Source: Erythrobacter sp. HKB08 (lineage in GTDB: Bacteria; Pseudomonadota; Alphaproteobacteria; Sphingomonadales; Sphingomonadaceae). Taken from it: a stretch of 64,000 nt of DNA. Position 1 is the stretch's first letter. Each line of letters opens with the position of its first letter. Position numbers and translations under genes: made by a program. The stretch is taken from assembly GCF_004114695.1 (NCBI RefSeq), contig NZ_CP035310.1:372001-436000 (forward strand). Reading direction: 5' to 3'. Of the stretch, positions 49,809 through 58,348 are shown one piece after another. The notes below the pieces were generated by a model. It was not told where the DNA came from. It was given only the letters and a program-made list of their open reading frames with translations, and made no database searches.

Positions 49809-50800
49809 GGCACCACGAATTGCAGCTGCGGCCCGCTTTCGACGACGAAGCGCCCGCCGGGAAATGCCTCGCCGTCGAGAATGAAGTCGTCCTCGATCGC
49901 CAGTTCGAACCGGTCGGTGGCAAGCTGGTGGAAGCCCTTGGCCTCCATGCCTTCGGACGGGCCGAGGAACAGCGTCTTGGGCAGCGCGGCAAGCAGCCTG
50001 CGGCCCGGGCGATCCATCACCGCAAGCTTCAGTCCTTCGCGGAACTTGCCGAACAGCTTGAGCCCCATCGGGAAGGTCTCGAGCGTCGAGGCGAGCATGA
50101 CCGCGCGGCGACCTTCGAAGCCTTGCCCGCTATGCGCCAGCGGTTCGCGCTTCTCGCCCAGCAGGATGTCCATTTTCGCGCCGCGTCGCCACTTGTTCGC
50201 ATCGCTGCCGAACAGCGCCTGCATCACGCCCCAGGCTGCCGTCACCCCGACCGCGAGACTGTCGAAGGCGCCGAGCCGGTGCGCATCCTGGCCCGCCTGG
50301 ATACCAAGCGTGAAGCCGCCCGCGCCGAGGATGAAGCCGACCAGCGGGGTTTCCTGCTCGTCGAGCCGCGTGACCACGACAGGGCGCCGCACCACGCGGT
50401 TGCCGCTGGCGAAGGCGTCGACTGCATCGGTCAGGTTCCAGCCCGAAGGCGCGCCGAGGTCGACGTTGAGCGCATTGGTCTTGCCCTTGGGCAGCACCGC
50501 GAGCGCGGGCCAGCGATCGCCGAACACGCGCATGCCGCAGGTCAGCACGTCGCGCACGGTGCCGTCGCCCCCGTTGATGATCAGGTAGTCGATCCCCGCG
50601 CGGGCGAATTCCTCCAGCTCGGTCGCAATGTCCTCGCGCCGCAAGGGCTGCGCGAAATGGACGTTCGGCCGGTCCGCGATATCGAAGTCCTGCCCCCGGT
50701 TGCGGTGGCTGCGCGGATTGTAGATCACGCCCACCGTCGGACCGGCGAGCGCTTCGCCGGACGCGCCTTGCGCGGAAAGGTGGCTGGCGGGGCTGTGCAT
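49805..50800 (-). CDS. Diacylglycerol kinase family lipid kinase
   Basis: The 331-residue protein of the DagK_cat family has GVIYNPRSHRNRG, the nucleotide-binding IINGGDGTVRDVL near residue 78 and PKGKTNALNVDLG, followed by the family's beta-rich C-terminal domain. It would phosphorylate diacylglycerol or a related lipid. The start at 50800 (MHSPASHLSAQ) is the first Met that keeps the family N-terminus; longer frames are antisense to the M20 gene. It is coupled (ATGA) to the possible Tam41-like gene. Confidence 0.9.
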   Translation of the reverse strand: MHSPASHLSAQGASGEALAGPTVGVIYNPRSHRNRGQDFDIADRPNVHFAQPLRREDIATELEEFARAGIDYLIINGGDGTVRDVLTCGMRVFGDRWPALAVLPKGKTNALNVDLGAPSGWNLTDAVDAFASGNRVVRRPVVVTRLDEQETPLVGFILGAGGFTLGIQAGQDAHRLGAFDSLAVGVTAAWGVMQALFGSDANKWRRGAKMDILLGEKREPLAHSGQGFEGRRAVMLASTLETFPMGLKLFGKFREGLKLAVMDRPGRRLLAALPKTLFLGPSEGMEAKGFHQLATDRFELAIEDDFILDGEAFPGGRFVVESGPQLQFVVP

Positions 50801-50881
50801 GGCTGCGCGCCTTAGCCGTTGTGCGGCTGCGAAAACACTTTTTTCTGCACCGGAACGGGCGTCCTGCGCTAGTATCGGCGC

Positions 50882-52078
50882 ATGCTGCATCCCGACCTGC
50901 TCGAAAGCGCTCGCCAACTCTCCCCGCAAATCGTGGCGCTGAGGCGCGCGATACACGCCGAACCGGAGATCGGCCTGCAAACGCCCTTGACCAGCGCCAA
51001 GGTACGCGAGGCGCTCGCCGACCTGCCGCTCGAATGGAAGGACGGTGGCTCGACCACCGGCATGGTCGCGACGCTCAAGGGCGCGCGCGAAGGGCGCCGG
51101 GTGCTGCTGCGCGGCGACATGGACGCATTGCCGATGCCGGAGGAGACCGGGCTCGATTTCGCCTCGACCATTCCGGGCCGGATGCACGCCTGCGGGCACG
51201 ACACCCACACCGCCATGCTGGCCGGGGCAGCCCGGCTGCTTGCCGGCAAGACGAGCGAGTTCGCCGGCGAAATCCAGTTCATGTTCCAGCCCGGCGAAGA
51301 GGGCTATCACGGCGCGCGCTTCATGCTCGACGAAGGGCTGGTCGACCCGCTGCCCGATGCAGCTTTCGCGCTCCACATCATGCCCAATGCAGCGCACGGC
51401 GTCGTTGCAGGCAAGGCGGGCGCACTGATGGCGGCTGCCGACCAGCTCGACATCACCGTGCGCGGCAAGGGTGGGCATGCTTCCATGCCGCACGACTGCC
51501 GCGACCCGATCCCGGTGGCGGCCGAAATCGTCACCGCATTGCAGTCGCTCGTCACCCGCCGGTTCAATGCCGCCGATGCGGTCGTGCTGACCATCACCCA
51601 GCTGGAGGCAGGCACCACGCACAACGTCATTCCCGATTTCGCAACGCTGAGGGGCACGATGCGTACCCTCTCGCCGCAGAACCGCGAGACGCTGCAGCGC
51701 CTCGTGCGCGAGACGGCAGTCGGCATCGCCGCAGCGCATGGCATCGAGGCGGAAGTCACGGTGACCGAAGGCTTCCCCGTCACCATCTGCGACCAGCGCG
51801 CAGTCGATCTCGGGCGCAAGGTGGTGCAGTCGGCGCTGGGCGAGGCGAGCTGGCGCGACCTGCCCGCCCCGATCATGGGCGCGGAGGACTTCGCCTATGT
51901 CCTCGAGAAGGTGCCCGGAGCGATGTTCTTCCTCGGCGTGGCGCAGGAAGGCGAGGACTGGCGACAGTGCTGCAGCATCCACTCGCCGCGCATGGTCGTC
52001 GACGAATCCGCCCTGCCCCATGGCACCGCGACTCTCGCCGGCTGCGCGCTCCAGTTCCTCGAACACGGTTTCGATTGA
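50882..52078 (+). CDS. M20-family amidohydrolase (hippurate hydrolase-like)
   Basis: The 398-residue zinc peptidase relative cleaves N-acyl amino acids. It shows LRAIHAEPEIGL-like LRRAIHAEPEIG, the metal motif RMHACGHDTHTAMLAGAA, FMFQPGEEGYHGARFM (catalytic Glu pair) and GADDFAY-like MGAEDFAYVLEKVPG. It has no signal peptide, so it is cytoplasmic. It could trim dipeptides or acylated amino acids imported by the cell. It is divergent from the lipid kinase and followed by the acyl-CoA synthetase in the same direction. Confidence 0.94.
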   Translation: MLHPDLLESARQLSPQIVALRRAIHAEPEIGLQTPLTSAKVREALADLPLEWKDGGSTTGMVATLKGAREGRRVLLRGDMDALPMPEETGLDFASTIPGRMHACGHDTHTAMLAGAARLLAGKTSEFAGEIQFMFQPGEEGYHGARFMLDEGLVDPLPDAAFALHIMPNAAHGVVAGKAGALMAAADQLDITVRGKGGHASMPHDCRDPIPVAAEIVTALQSLVTRRFNAADAVVLTITQLEAGTTHNVIPDFATLRGTMRTLSPQNRETLQRLVRETAVGIAAAHGIEAEVTVTEGFPVTICDQRAVDLGRKVVQSALGEASWRDLPAPIMGAEDFAYVLEKVPGAMFFLGVAQEGEDWRQCCSIHSPRMVVDESALPHGTATLAGCALQFLEHGFD

Positions 52079-52162
52079 AAACCGAGCTTTACGTCGCGTC
52101 ATAGTGCCGCCACTCTCCTGTCACAGAGAGCCGATTGATTCGGCCATGAGGAGAGGACCCCA

Positions 52163-53713
52163 ATGGGCGATGGACGTTATTTCCCGACGTATTCGGATGC
52201 ACTCGCGACGCATGCCGAGGAGATCCCCGATCAGGTCGCGCTAAGGTACGGCGAGCGTACGACGACCTATCGCGACTACGACCGCCACGCGACGCAGGTC
52301 GCCAACGGCCTGGCCGCAATGGGGCTAAAGAAGGGGGACCGGGTCGCCTATTTCGGCAAGAACACGGACCACTGCGTCGAATTGTGCCTCGGCGTCGCGC
52401 GGGCGGGTATGGTCTTCATCCCGATCATCTGGCGCCTCGCCCCGGCGGAAGTCGACTTCATCATGAAGGATTCCGGCGCCGCCGTACTGTTCCGCGAGGA
52501 TGAATTCTCCAACGTCACTTTCGACGGCAAGATCATCTCGATGGAGCAGGAATTCGCCGATTGGCGCGATGCGCAGTCCGATGCCCCGGTCGAAACGCAG
52601 GTCGACGCGCACGACCCGCTGCTGCAGCTCTACACCTCGGGCACGACCGGGCTTCCGAAGGGCGTGGTCCTGAGCAACCACAACGGCACGCACCTGCGCC
52701 CGCTGATGGATCAGCACGGTATCTACTGGTACAGCGCCGATCCGGGCGACACGATGATCTTCGCCATGCCTTACGGCCATATCGCGGGCGTCGGAACGGC
52801 ACTCGGTGCTGCGCTCGGCGGGCAGGAGCTCATCATCCACCGCGAATTCGATCCGGAAAAGCTGATCGCCGACGTGCAGACGCACCGGGTCAAATGGCTC
52901 TTCCTCGTGCCTGCCGCGATCGGCCTGATGCTGGCACACCCAGCTGCCGCCAATGCCGATTTCTCGAGCATCAAGGGCCTGACCTACGGCGCGAGCCCGA
53001 TTCCGCTCGACCTGCTCAAGCAGGGCGTCGACCGGCTGAAGTGCGACTTCGCGCAGCTCTACGGCCTGACCGAGACTTTCGGCACCGTCGTCAGCCTGCC
53101 GCCGGAAGATCACAAGCCGGAGAACATCAAGGGCCGCGAGCAGGTCATGAAATCGGCCGGCAAGGCGCTGCCGGGCACCGAGATCGCGATCCTCGGCGAG
53201 GACCTGAAACCCCTGCAGCCGGGCGAAATCGGCGAGGTCGCCATTCGCGGCGACAGCGTGATGCTCGGCTACTGGAACCGTCCGGAAGAAAACGAGAAAG
53301 CCATGATCGAGGGCGGCTGGTTCCGCACCGGCGATGCCGGCATCCTCGACGAGGAAGGCTATCTCTACATCCAGGACCGCATCAAGGACATGATCATCTC
53401 CGGCGGCGAGAACGTCTATCCGGCGGAAGTGGAAAGCGCGGTCTACGGCCACCCCGACATTGCCGATATCGCCATTATTGGCGTGCCCGACGACAAGTGG
53501 GGCGAAGCGGTCAAGGCGGTCGTAGTCAAGAAGCCCGGCTCCGATCTCGATGAGCAGGGCGTAATTTCCTACGCAAAAGAACGGATTGCAGGGTTCAAAT
53601 GCCCCAAGAGCGTCGACTTCATCGAAGCCCTGCCGCGCAATCCGTCGGGCAAGATTCTCCGGCGCGAATTGCGCGCGCCCTATTGGGAAGGTCGCGAGAG
53701 GCAGGTCAACTAA
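52163..53713 (+). CDS. Acyl-CoA synthetase (AMP-dependent synthetase/ligase)
   Basis: The 516-residue class I adenylate-forming enzyme activates a carboxylic acid as the acyl-AMP and then the CoA thioester. It shows the P-loop YTSGTTGLPKGV near residue 158, YGLTETFGTV, GWFRTGDAGILDEEGYLYI and the C-terminal lysine motif NPSGKILRREL. Strong GAGGAG precedes the ATG. The substrate is unknown, probably a fatty or aromatic acid. It could act downstream of the terminal hydroxylase P450, but there is no direct linkage. Confidence 0.93.
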   Translation: MGDGRYFPTYSDALATHAEEIPDQVALRYGERTTTYRDYDRHATQVANGLAAMGLKKGDRVAYFGKNTDHCVELCLGVARAGMVFIPIIWRLAPAEVDFIMKDSGAAVLFREDEFSNVTFDGKIISMEQEFADWRDAQSDAPVETQVDAHDPLLQLYTSGTTGLPKGVVLSNHNGTHLRPLMDQHGIYWYSADPGDTMIFAMPYGHIAGVGTALGAALGGQELIIHREFDPEKLIADVQTHRVKWLFLVPAAIGLMLAHPAAANADFSSIKGLTYGASPIPLDLLKQGVDRLKCDFAQLYGLTETFGTVVSLPPEDHKPENIKGREQVMKSAGKALPGTEIAILGEDLKPLQPGEIGEVAIRGDSVMLGYWNRPEENEKAMIEGGWFRTGDAGILDEEGYLYIQDRIKDMIISGGENVYPAEVESAVYGHPDIADIAIIGVPDDKWGEAVKAVVVKKPGSDLDEQGVISYAKERIAGFKCPKSVDFIEALPRNPSGKILRRELRAPYWEGRERQVN

Positions 53714-53791
53714 TAGGCACGGTTAACTATCTTTGCGCGACTCTGGAGATTCGTGTAATACTCTTACTTTATCCTCGAGGGGACGCGAGGT

Positions 53792-56700
53792 TTGGCTGAG
53801 ATATTCATCTCCTATAATCGGGAGGACCAGGCGGCTGCCGGTCTCTTCGCCCGTGCCTTCGAGGCTGCCGGGCACTCGGTTTGGTGGGATGTCGCGCTCA
53901 GGGCCGGGCAAGTCTACGACGAAGTAACCGAACAGGCGCTGCGCACCGCGCGCGCAGTGGTCGTGCTGTGGTCGCCGCGCTCGGTCAATTCGCGCTGGGT
54001 CCGCGCAGAGGCGACGCTCGCCCAGCGCTTCGGGACCTTCGTGCCCTGCACTATCGAGCCGTGCGACCGGCCGATCATGTTCGAGCTGACGCAAACGCCC
54101 GACCTGTCGCACTGGCAGGGCGATGCGAGCGATCCGGCATGGGCCGCCTTCCTGCATCACGTGCGCGAATTCCTGAATGTCGGCAAGGCGGCTCAACCGG
54201 CCAGCGCGCCGGCCCAGCCCGGCATGCTGAGCGGCGAGTTGCAGCAGGCAGGCATCACCTCGACGCCTGCGCCGCCGCAACCGATCCCCCAACCCGCGCC
54301 CCAGCCGCAGCCCAACCTTCAACAAGCTGCGGCCACGCCGGCTCAGGCACCCGCCAGGAACGGCCAGAGCGAGCGGCGACAAATCACCTTCCTCGCTGCA
54401 GAGCCGGTCGGCGGCACCCAGCTCGCCTCGCAGTTCGATCCGGAAGACTGGCACGAATTCGTCACCTCGCTGCAGGCGCGCATCACGCCGGTGATCGAGA
54501 ACATGGGCGGCACTGCGAACTGGTCAGGGCCCGAGCTCTCCGCCCTGTTCGGCTATCCCCACGCCCAGGAACACGCAGCCGAGCGCGCCATTCGCGCAGG
54601 GATAGAGGTCGCCCGGCTCGGCGAGCAGATCGCCTGCGAGAACAACCTCGGCTGCGAGGGCGAGCTCAGCCTGCATTGCGGCATCCATACCGCGAGCGTC
54701 CTCGTCGCAGCATCGGCCGGCGGCGATGCGGAAATGTTCGGCGACGGGGCGACCGTTGCCTCCAGCACCTGCTCCGCCGCGCCGCCTTCGGGCGTGCTGG
54801 TGACGGATTCGGTGCGCGAACTGGCCGGCGGGGCATTCGACCTTGCCGATGGTCCCGCGAACGGCTCGACCCGCCTGTTTCAGGTGGAAGGCGCGAAGAA
54901 GCGCGTCCAACTGGCGCGCAGCTGGGCAAGCGGTGCATTGCACGGCTTCGTCGGACGCGAGGAAGAGCTCGCGATGCTCAAGAGCCGCTGGAAAAAGACC
55001 GAGGCGGGCGAGGGGCAACACGTGCTGGTGCGCGGCGAGCCGGGTATCGGCAAGACCCGCCTGGTCGAGGAATTCCACCGCTGGATCGGCGAGCGCGAGC
55101 ATAGCTGGGTGACGCTGCAGGGCGCATCGCTCTATCCCAACACGCCCTACCACGCGCTCGGCACGCTGGTGCGCAACCTCGCCGAGGGGCACGAAGGGCA
55201 CGCGGGCGAATGGCTCGAGATGCGGTCCGAGCAACTCGGGCTACCATCCAAGCTGCTGCCGCTGCTGGCGCCGAGCATCGGGCTGCGCCTGCCCGACCAC
55301 GTCCTGCCGACGACGATCGCCAACGAACAGCAGCGCCCGCAACTGCTCGCAACGATCATCGAGGCAGCCTTCATCCTCGCCAAGCGCAAGCCCGTGCTGC
55401 TGCTGGTCGACGACCTGCAATGGATCGACCCTTCGACGCTCGAAGTCGTGCACATGCTCGTCGAACAGGCGCAGACCGAGCGCATCATGGTGCTGTGCAC
55501 CGCCCGGCCCGAATTCGAAGCGCCGTGGAGCGACGACGAACACCATGCGCGCATCACGCTCGGCAAGCTCGGCACCGACGAGATGGCCCAGCTGGTCGCC
55601 GAAGCCGCCGGCGCCGCCGCCGATCTCGAAACCATCCAGAAAGTGCTCGACCGCGCCAACGGCGTGCCGCTTTTCGCCGAGGAACTCTCGCGCCTGCTCG
55701 CATCCGGCAATGGCGAGATCGGGGAACATGCCATGCCGCCAACCCTGCGCGAGCTTTTCGCGGCGCGCATGGACCGGATCGGCGATGCGCGCGAACTGCT
55801 GCAGGTCGCGGCAGTCATCGGGCGCGAGTTCAAGCCGTCGATCCTCGCCAGCATCGGCGATGCCGATTCCGCGTCGCTCGATGCGCATCTCGCGCGGTTG
55901 TGCGACGAGCAGCTGCTGTTCCGCCGCGGCGCGCCGCCGCTTGCAAGCTACCGCTTCAAGCATGCGCTGGTGCAGGACGCGGCCTATGAAACACTGCCCA
56001 AGAAGCGGCAGAAGGCGCTTCACCTAAAGGCTGCCGAAGTCCTCTCGAGCGAGGGTAATGGCGAGGCCGATATCGCGCAGGAAGTGCTCGCCATGCACTG
56101 GATGCGCGGCGACGCCTTCGACAAGGCCGCCGCTGCTTGGGAGAGCGCCGGCCAGGCCGCATACAGTCGCGGTGCCTGCAAGGAGGCGGTAAGCCACTTC
56201 CGCCAGGGCCTTGCCGCGCTGGAGCGGATGCCGGAAAGCGACGATCGCAACGCCTCCGAACTGCGCTTGTGGAGCGCGCTGAACCGCGCACTCCAGCAGA
56301 CGCTCGGCTACGCGAACCCGGTCACGGTCGAGGCGGCCAACAAGGCGCTCGCCCTCGCCAAGCAGAGCGGCACCCTGCGCAAGGCGGTGATCGAGGAAGC
56401 GCAGCTGTGGCGCGCCGTCCTGACCTCCGGCGACTATGCCGAGGCGGATCGCATTGCCGAGCGGGTCATCGCGCTGGGCCGCGAAATGGACGAGGGCCAT
56501 ATCCCGCCGTGGATCGACTATTTCGCGACCAATGCCCGCCTGCAGACCGATTTCTACGCCGGCCGGATCAATCATATCGAGCGCGACTACGCCGAGTTCT
56601 GCCGCACGATGGATAACGAGGAAGCGCATCGCCACGTGATGGACGATGTCGTCGGGATCGGCATCGGCGCGCTCGGTGCATGGATGATCGGACGGTCCGA

Positions 56701-57400
56701 TCTCGCGCAGGAGCGGATGGCGCAGGCCGTGCAGATGGGGAAGGAAAGCGGCCAGCCCTTCCCGGCGGCGGTTTCACTCCATTTCGCAGGCACGCTCAGC
56801 GCGCTCGACCTCGATCTCGACGCGACCCACGATTACTCGGCCAAGGCGCTCAAGATCTCGAAGGAGAACGGGCTCGCCTATATCGGGCATCTGGTGCAGG
56901 CGAAGCTCGACTGGGTCGGCGGGCGCGACGACAGCGCGCAGGCCAATGTCGAATCCATGCGCCGCTCGATCGACGCGATGGTAACCGCGGATTCGCGCGT
57001 CGGCATGATCTTCTACATGAACCGCCTGGCCATGGCGCTCGACGGCAAGGGCAAGGCGGAAGAGGCGATGGCGACCATCGAGGATGCGCTCAACGCCAAT
57101 CCTCAGGAACGCGTCATCCGCCCGCAATCGCTAATCGTGCGCGGGCGGTTCCACGAGGAAGCCGGCAGGCACGATGAGGCAGAGGCCGATTTCGCCCATG
57201 CCCTCAGCCTCGCCGAAGAGATGGGCGCCCTCGCGCTGGAGTTCTACGCGACCCACGCGCTGGCAAGCTTCCTCGCCGACCAGGACCGCCCCGAGGAAGC
57301 GCGCAAGGCGATCGAAAGCGTGCTCGCCAAGTGCGAGCCGGAAACCAACTCGCCCTATCTCGACATGGTCAGGGAGCTGAAGGCAGAGCTGGGCGGCTGA
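53792..57400 (+). CDS. TIR - degenerate cyclase - ATPase - TPR protein
   Basis: The 1202-residue protein starts with TTG; translation begins MAEIFISYNREDQ. A TIR domain (about 1-135) has a candidate NADase Glu73 in SRWVRAEAT. A Pro/Gln-rich linker (150-190) leads to a class III cyclase-like domain (195-370) whose metal Asps are replaced: the first by Glu204 in ITFLAAEPVGGT and the second by Pro in SGPELSALFG. A STAND-type ATPase follows, with Walker A GEPGIGKT (Lys421) and Walker B LLLVDDLQWID (Asp540/541). TPR-like helices fill about 740-1195. STAND proteins with TIR effectors often act in immunity or signalling; the trigger is unknown. It ends exactly where the convergent prenyl synthase gene ends. 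Confidence 0.88.
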   Translation: MAEIFISYNREDQAAAGLFARAFEAAGHSVWWDVALRAGQVYDEVTEQALRTARAVVVLWSPRSVNSRWVRAEATLAQRFGTFVPCTIEPCDRPIMFELTQTPDLSHWQGDASDPAWAAFLHHVREFLNVGKAAQPASAPAQPGMLSGELQQAGITSTPAPPQPIPQPAPQPQPNLQQAAATPAQAPARNGQSERRQITFLAAEPVGGTQLASQFDPEDWHEFVTSLQARITPVIENMGGTANWSGPELSALFGYPHAQEHAAERAIRAGIEVARLGEQIACENNLGCEGELSLHCGIHTASVLVAASAGGDAEMFGDGATVASSTCSAAPPSGVLVTDSVRELAGGAFDLADGPANGSTRLFQVEGAKKRVQLARSWASGALHGFVGREEELAMLKSRWKKTEAGEGQHVLVRGEPGIGKTRLVEEFHRWIGEREHSWVTLQGASLYPNTPYHALGTLVRNLAEGHEGHAGEWLEMRSEQLGLPSKLLPLLAPSIGLRLPDHVLPTTIANEQQRPQLLATIIEAAFILAKRKPVLLLVDDLQWIDPSTLEVVHMLVEQAQTERIMVLCTARPEFEAPWSDDEHHARITLGKLGTDEMAQLVAEAAGAAADLETIQKVLDRANGVPLFAEELSRLLASGNGEIGEHAMPPTLRELFAARMDRIGDARELLQVAAVIGREFKPSILASIGDADSASLDAHLARLCDEQLLFRRGAPPLASYRFKHALVQDAAYETLPKKRQKALHLKAAEVLSSEGNGEADIAQEVLAMHWMRGDAFDKAAAAWESAGQAAYSRGACKEAVSHFRQGLAALERMPESDDRNASELRLWSALNRALQQTLGYANPVTVEAANKALALAKQSGTLRKAVIEEAQLWRAVLTSGDYAEADRIAERVIALGREMDEGHIPPWIDYFATNARLQTDFYAGRINHIERDYAEFCRTMDNEEAHRHVMDDVVGIGIGALGAWMIGRSDLAQERMAQAVQMGKESGQPFPAAVSLHFAGTLSALDLDLDATHDYSAKALKISKENGLAYIGHLVQAKLDWVGGRDDSAQANVESMRRSIDAMVTADSRVGMIFYMNRLAMALDGKGKAEEAMATIEDALNANPQERVIRPQSLIVRGRFHEEAGRHDEAEADFAHALSLAEEMGALALEFYATHALASFLADQDRPEEARKAIESVLAKCEPETNSPYLDMVRELKAELGG

Positions 57401-58330
57401 TCAACGGCGCGACAGCTCGCGCGTGTGCTGGATCAGCGTGAGCAAGACTTCCGGATTGTCCGAATTGGTGCGCGCTTCCCATGCAGCATCGCTGGCGATC
57501 TGGTCGAGATGCGCTTCGGCGTCAGGCAAGCGGTCGCGCATCTCGCGCGAGATCAAGGCCAGCTCTTCGTCGCTCGGATCATCCTTGCAGAACAGGTCGC
57601 AGATCGACTCCTTCTCGATCGCGAGCGCGGCCGGCAGGGTGAGGATGCCGTCGCGCAAGTCCTCCTCGCCGCCGCCGCCGAGCGATTCCAGCCCCTTCAC
57701 ATCGCCCACGTCGTCGCAGCCGTGATAAAGCATGCCGAGCAGGCGGCCGAAGCGGCGCAGCGCCTCGTCGCGCGTGCCGAGGCAGGCGCAGGTTTCGAAC
57801 ATCGAGCCGGTATCCTCGCCCGCGATCTCTTCCCAATCGGCGACGCCGAGCGGCTGGCGGCGTAGGCGCCACTGCGCGCATTCGGCAACTCCCAAGCGCT
57901 TCACGAGGTCGGCGAACAGGCGGATGTCGTGCGGGTCCTCGGCCGACATGGTGAAGCCGTCGGCGACGATGAAGCCCGATGCCATCAGCGCAGGCAGCAT
58001 CCCGAACTCGGCATGCATCGTCGGCTTGCCCCGGCGCTCGTCCGACTGGTCGAGGATATCGTCGATGACGAGCGTCATGTTGTGCATCATCTCGAGCACC
58101 GCGGCCGAGCGGATCGTCTGGTCGGTAATTTCCCCGCCGACACGTGCGCGGTGGCAACCGAACACCGTGAGCGGACGGAAGTATTTCGACCCGGCATCGA
58201 ATTGCCATTCGAGCAGCGGACGCAGCTCCGAATTCGACCGGGCTATCCAGTCGCCGAGATAGTCCCTGAGACGGTCCATTTCCGGCTCGAAGCCGAGGTC
58301 GGCAACGATGCCGGCCGTTATGTTATCCAC
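57401..58330 (-). CDS. Polyprenyl diphosphate synthase-like protein
   Basis: The 309-residue trans-prenyltransferase relative has both Asp-rich motifs: first DDILDQSDERRGKPT and second CDDVGDV. The isopentenyl-binding motif is altered to GSKYFRPLTV (usually GGKRLRP). Chain length cannot be read reliably. It is the last gene of a minus-strand set with the desaturase-like flavoprotein (18 bases upstream) and a geranylgeranyl-reductase family gene, so it may supply a C15-C20 prenyl substrate. Confidence 0.85.
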   Translation of the reverse strand: MDNITAGIVADLGFEPEMDRLRDYLGDWIARSNSELRPLLEWQFDAGSKYFRPLTVFGCHRARVGGEITDQTIRSAAVLEMMHNMTLVIDDILDQSDERRGKPTMHAEFGMLPALMASGFIVADGFTMSAEDPHDIRLFADLVKRLGVAECAQWRLRRQPLGVADWEEIAGEDTGSMFETCACLGTRDEALRRFGRLLGMLYHGCDDVGDVKGLESLGGGGEEDLRDGILTLPAALAIEKESICDLFCKDDPSDEELALISREMRDRLPDAEAHLDQIASDAAWEARTNSDNPEVLLTLIQHTRELSRR

Positions 58331-58348
58331 GCTGTGCCCCCTTACAAA

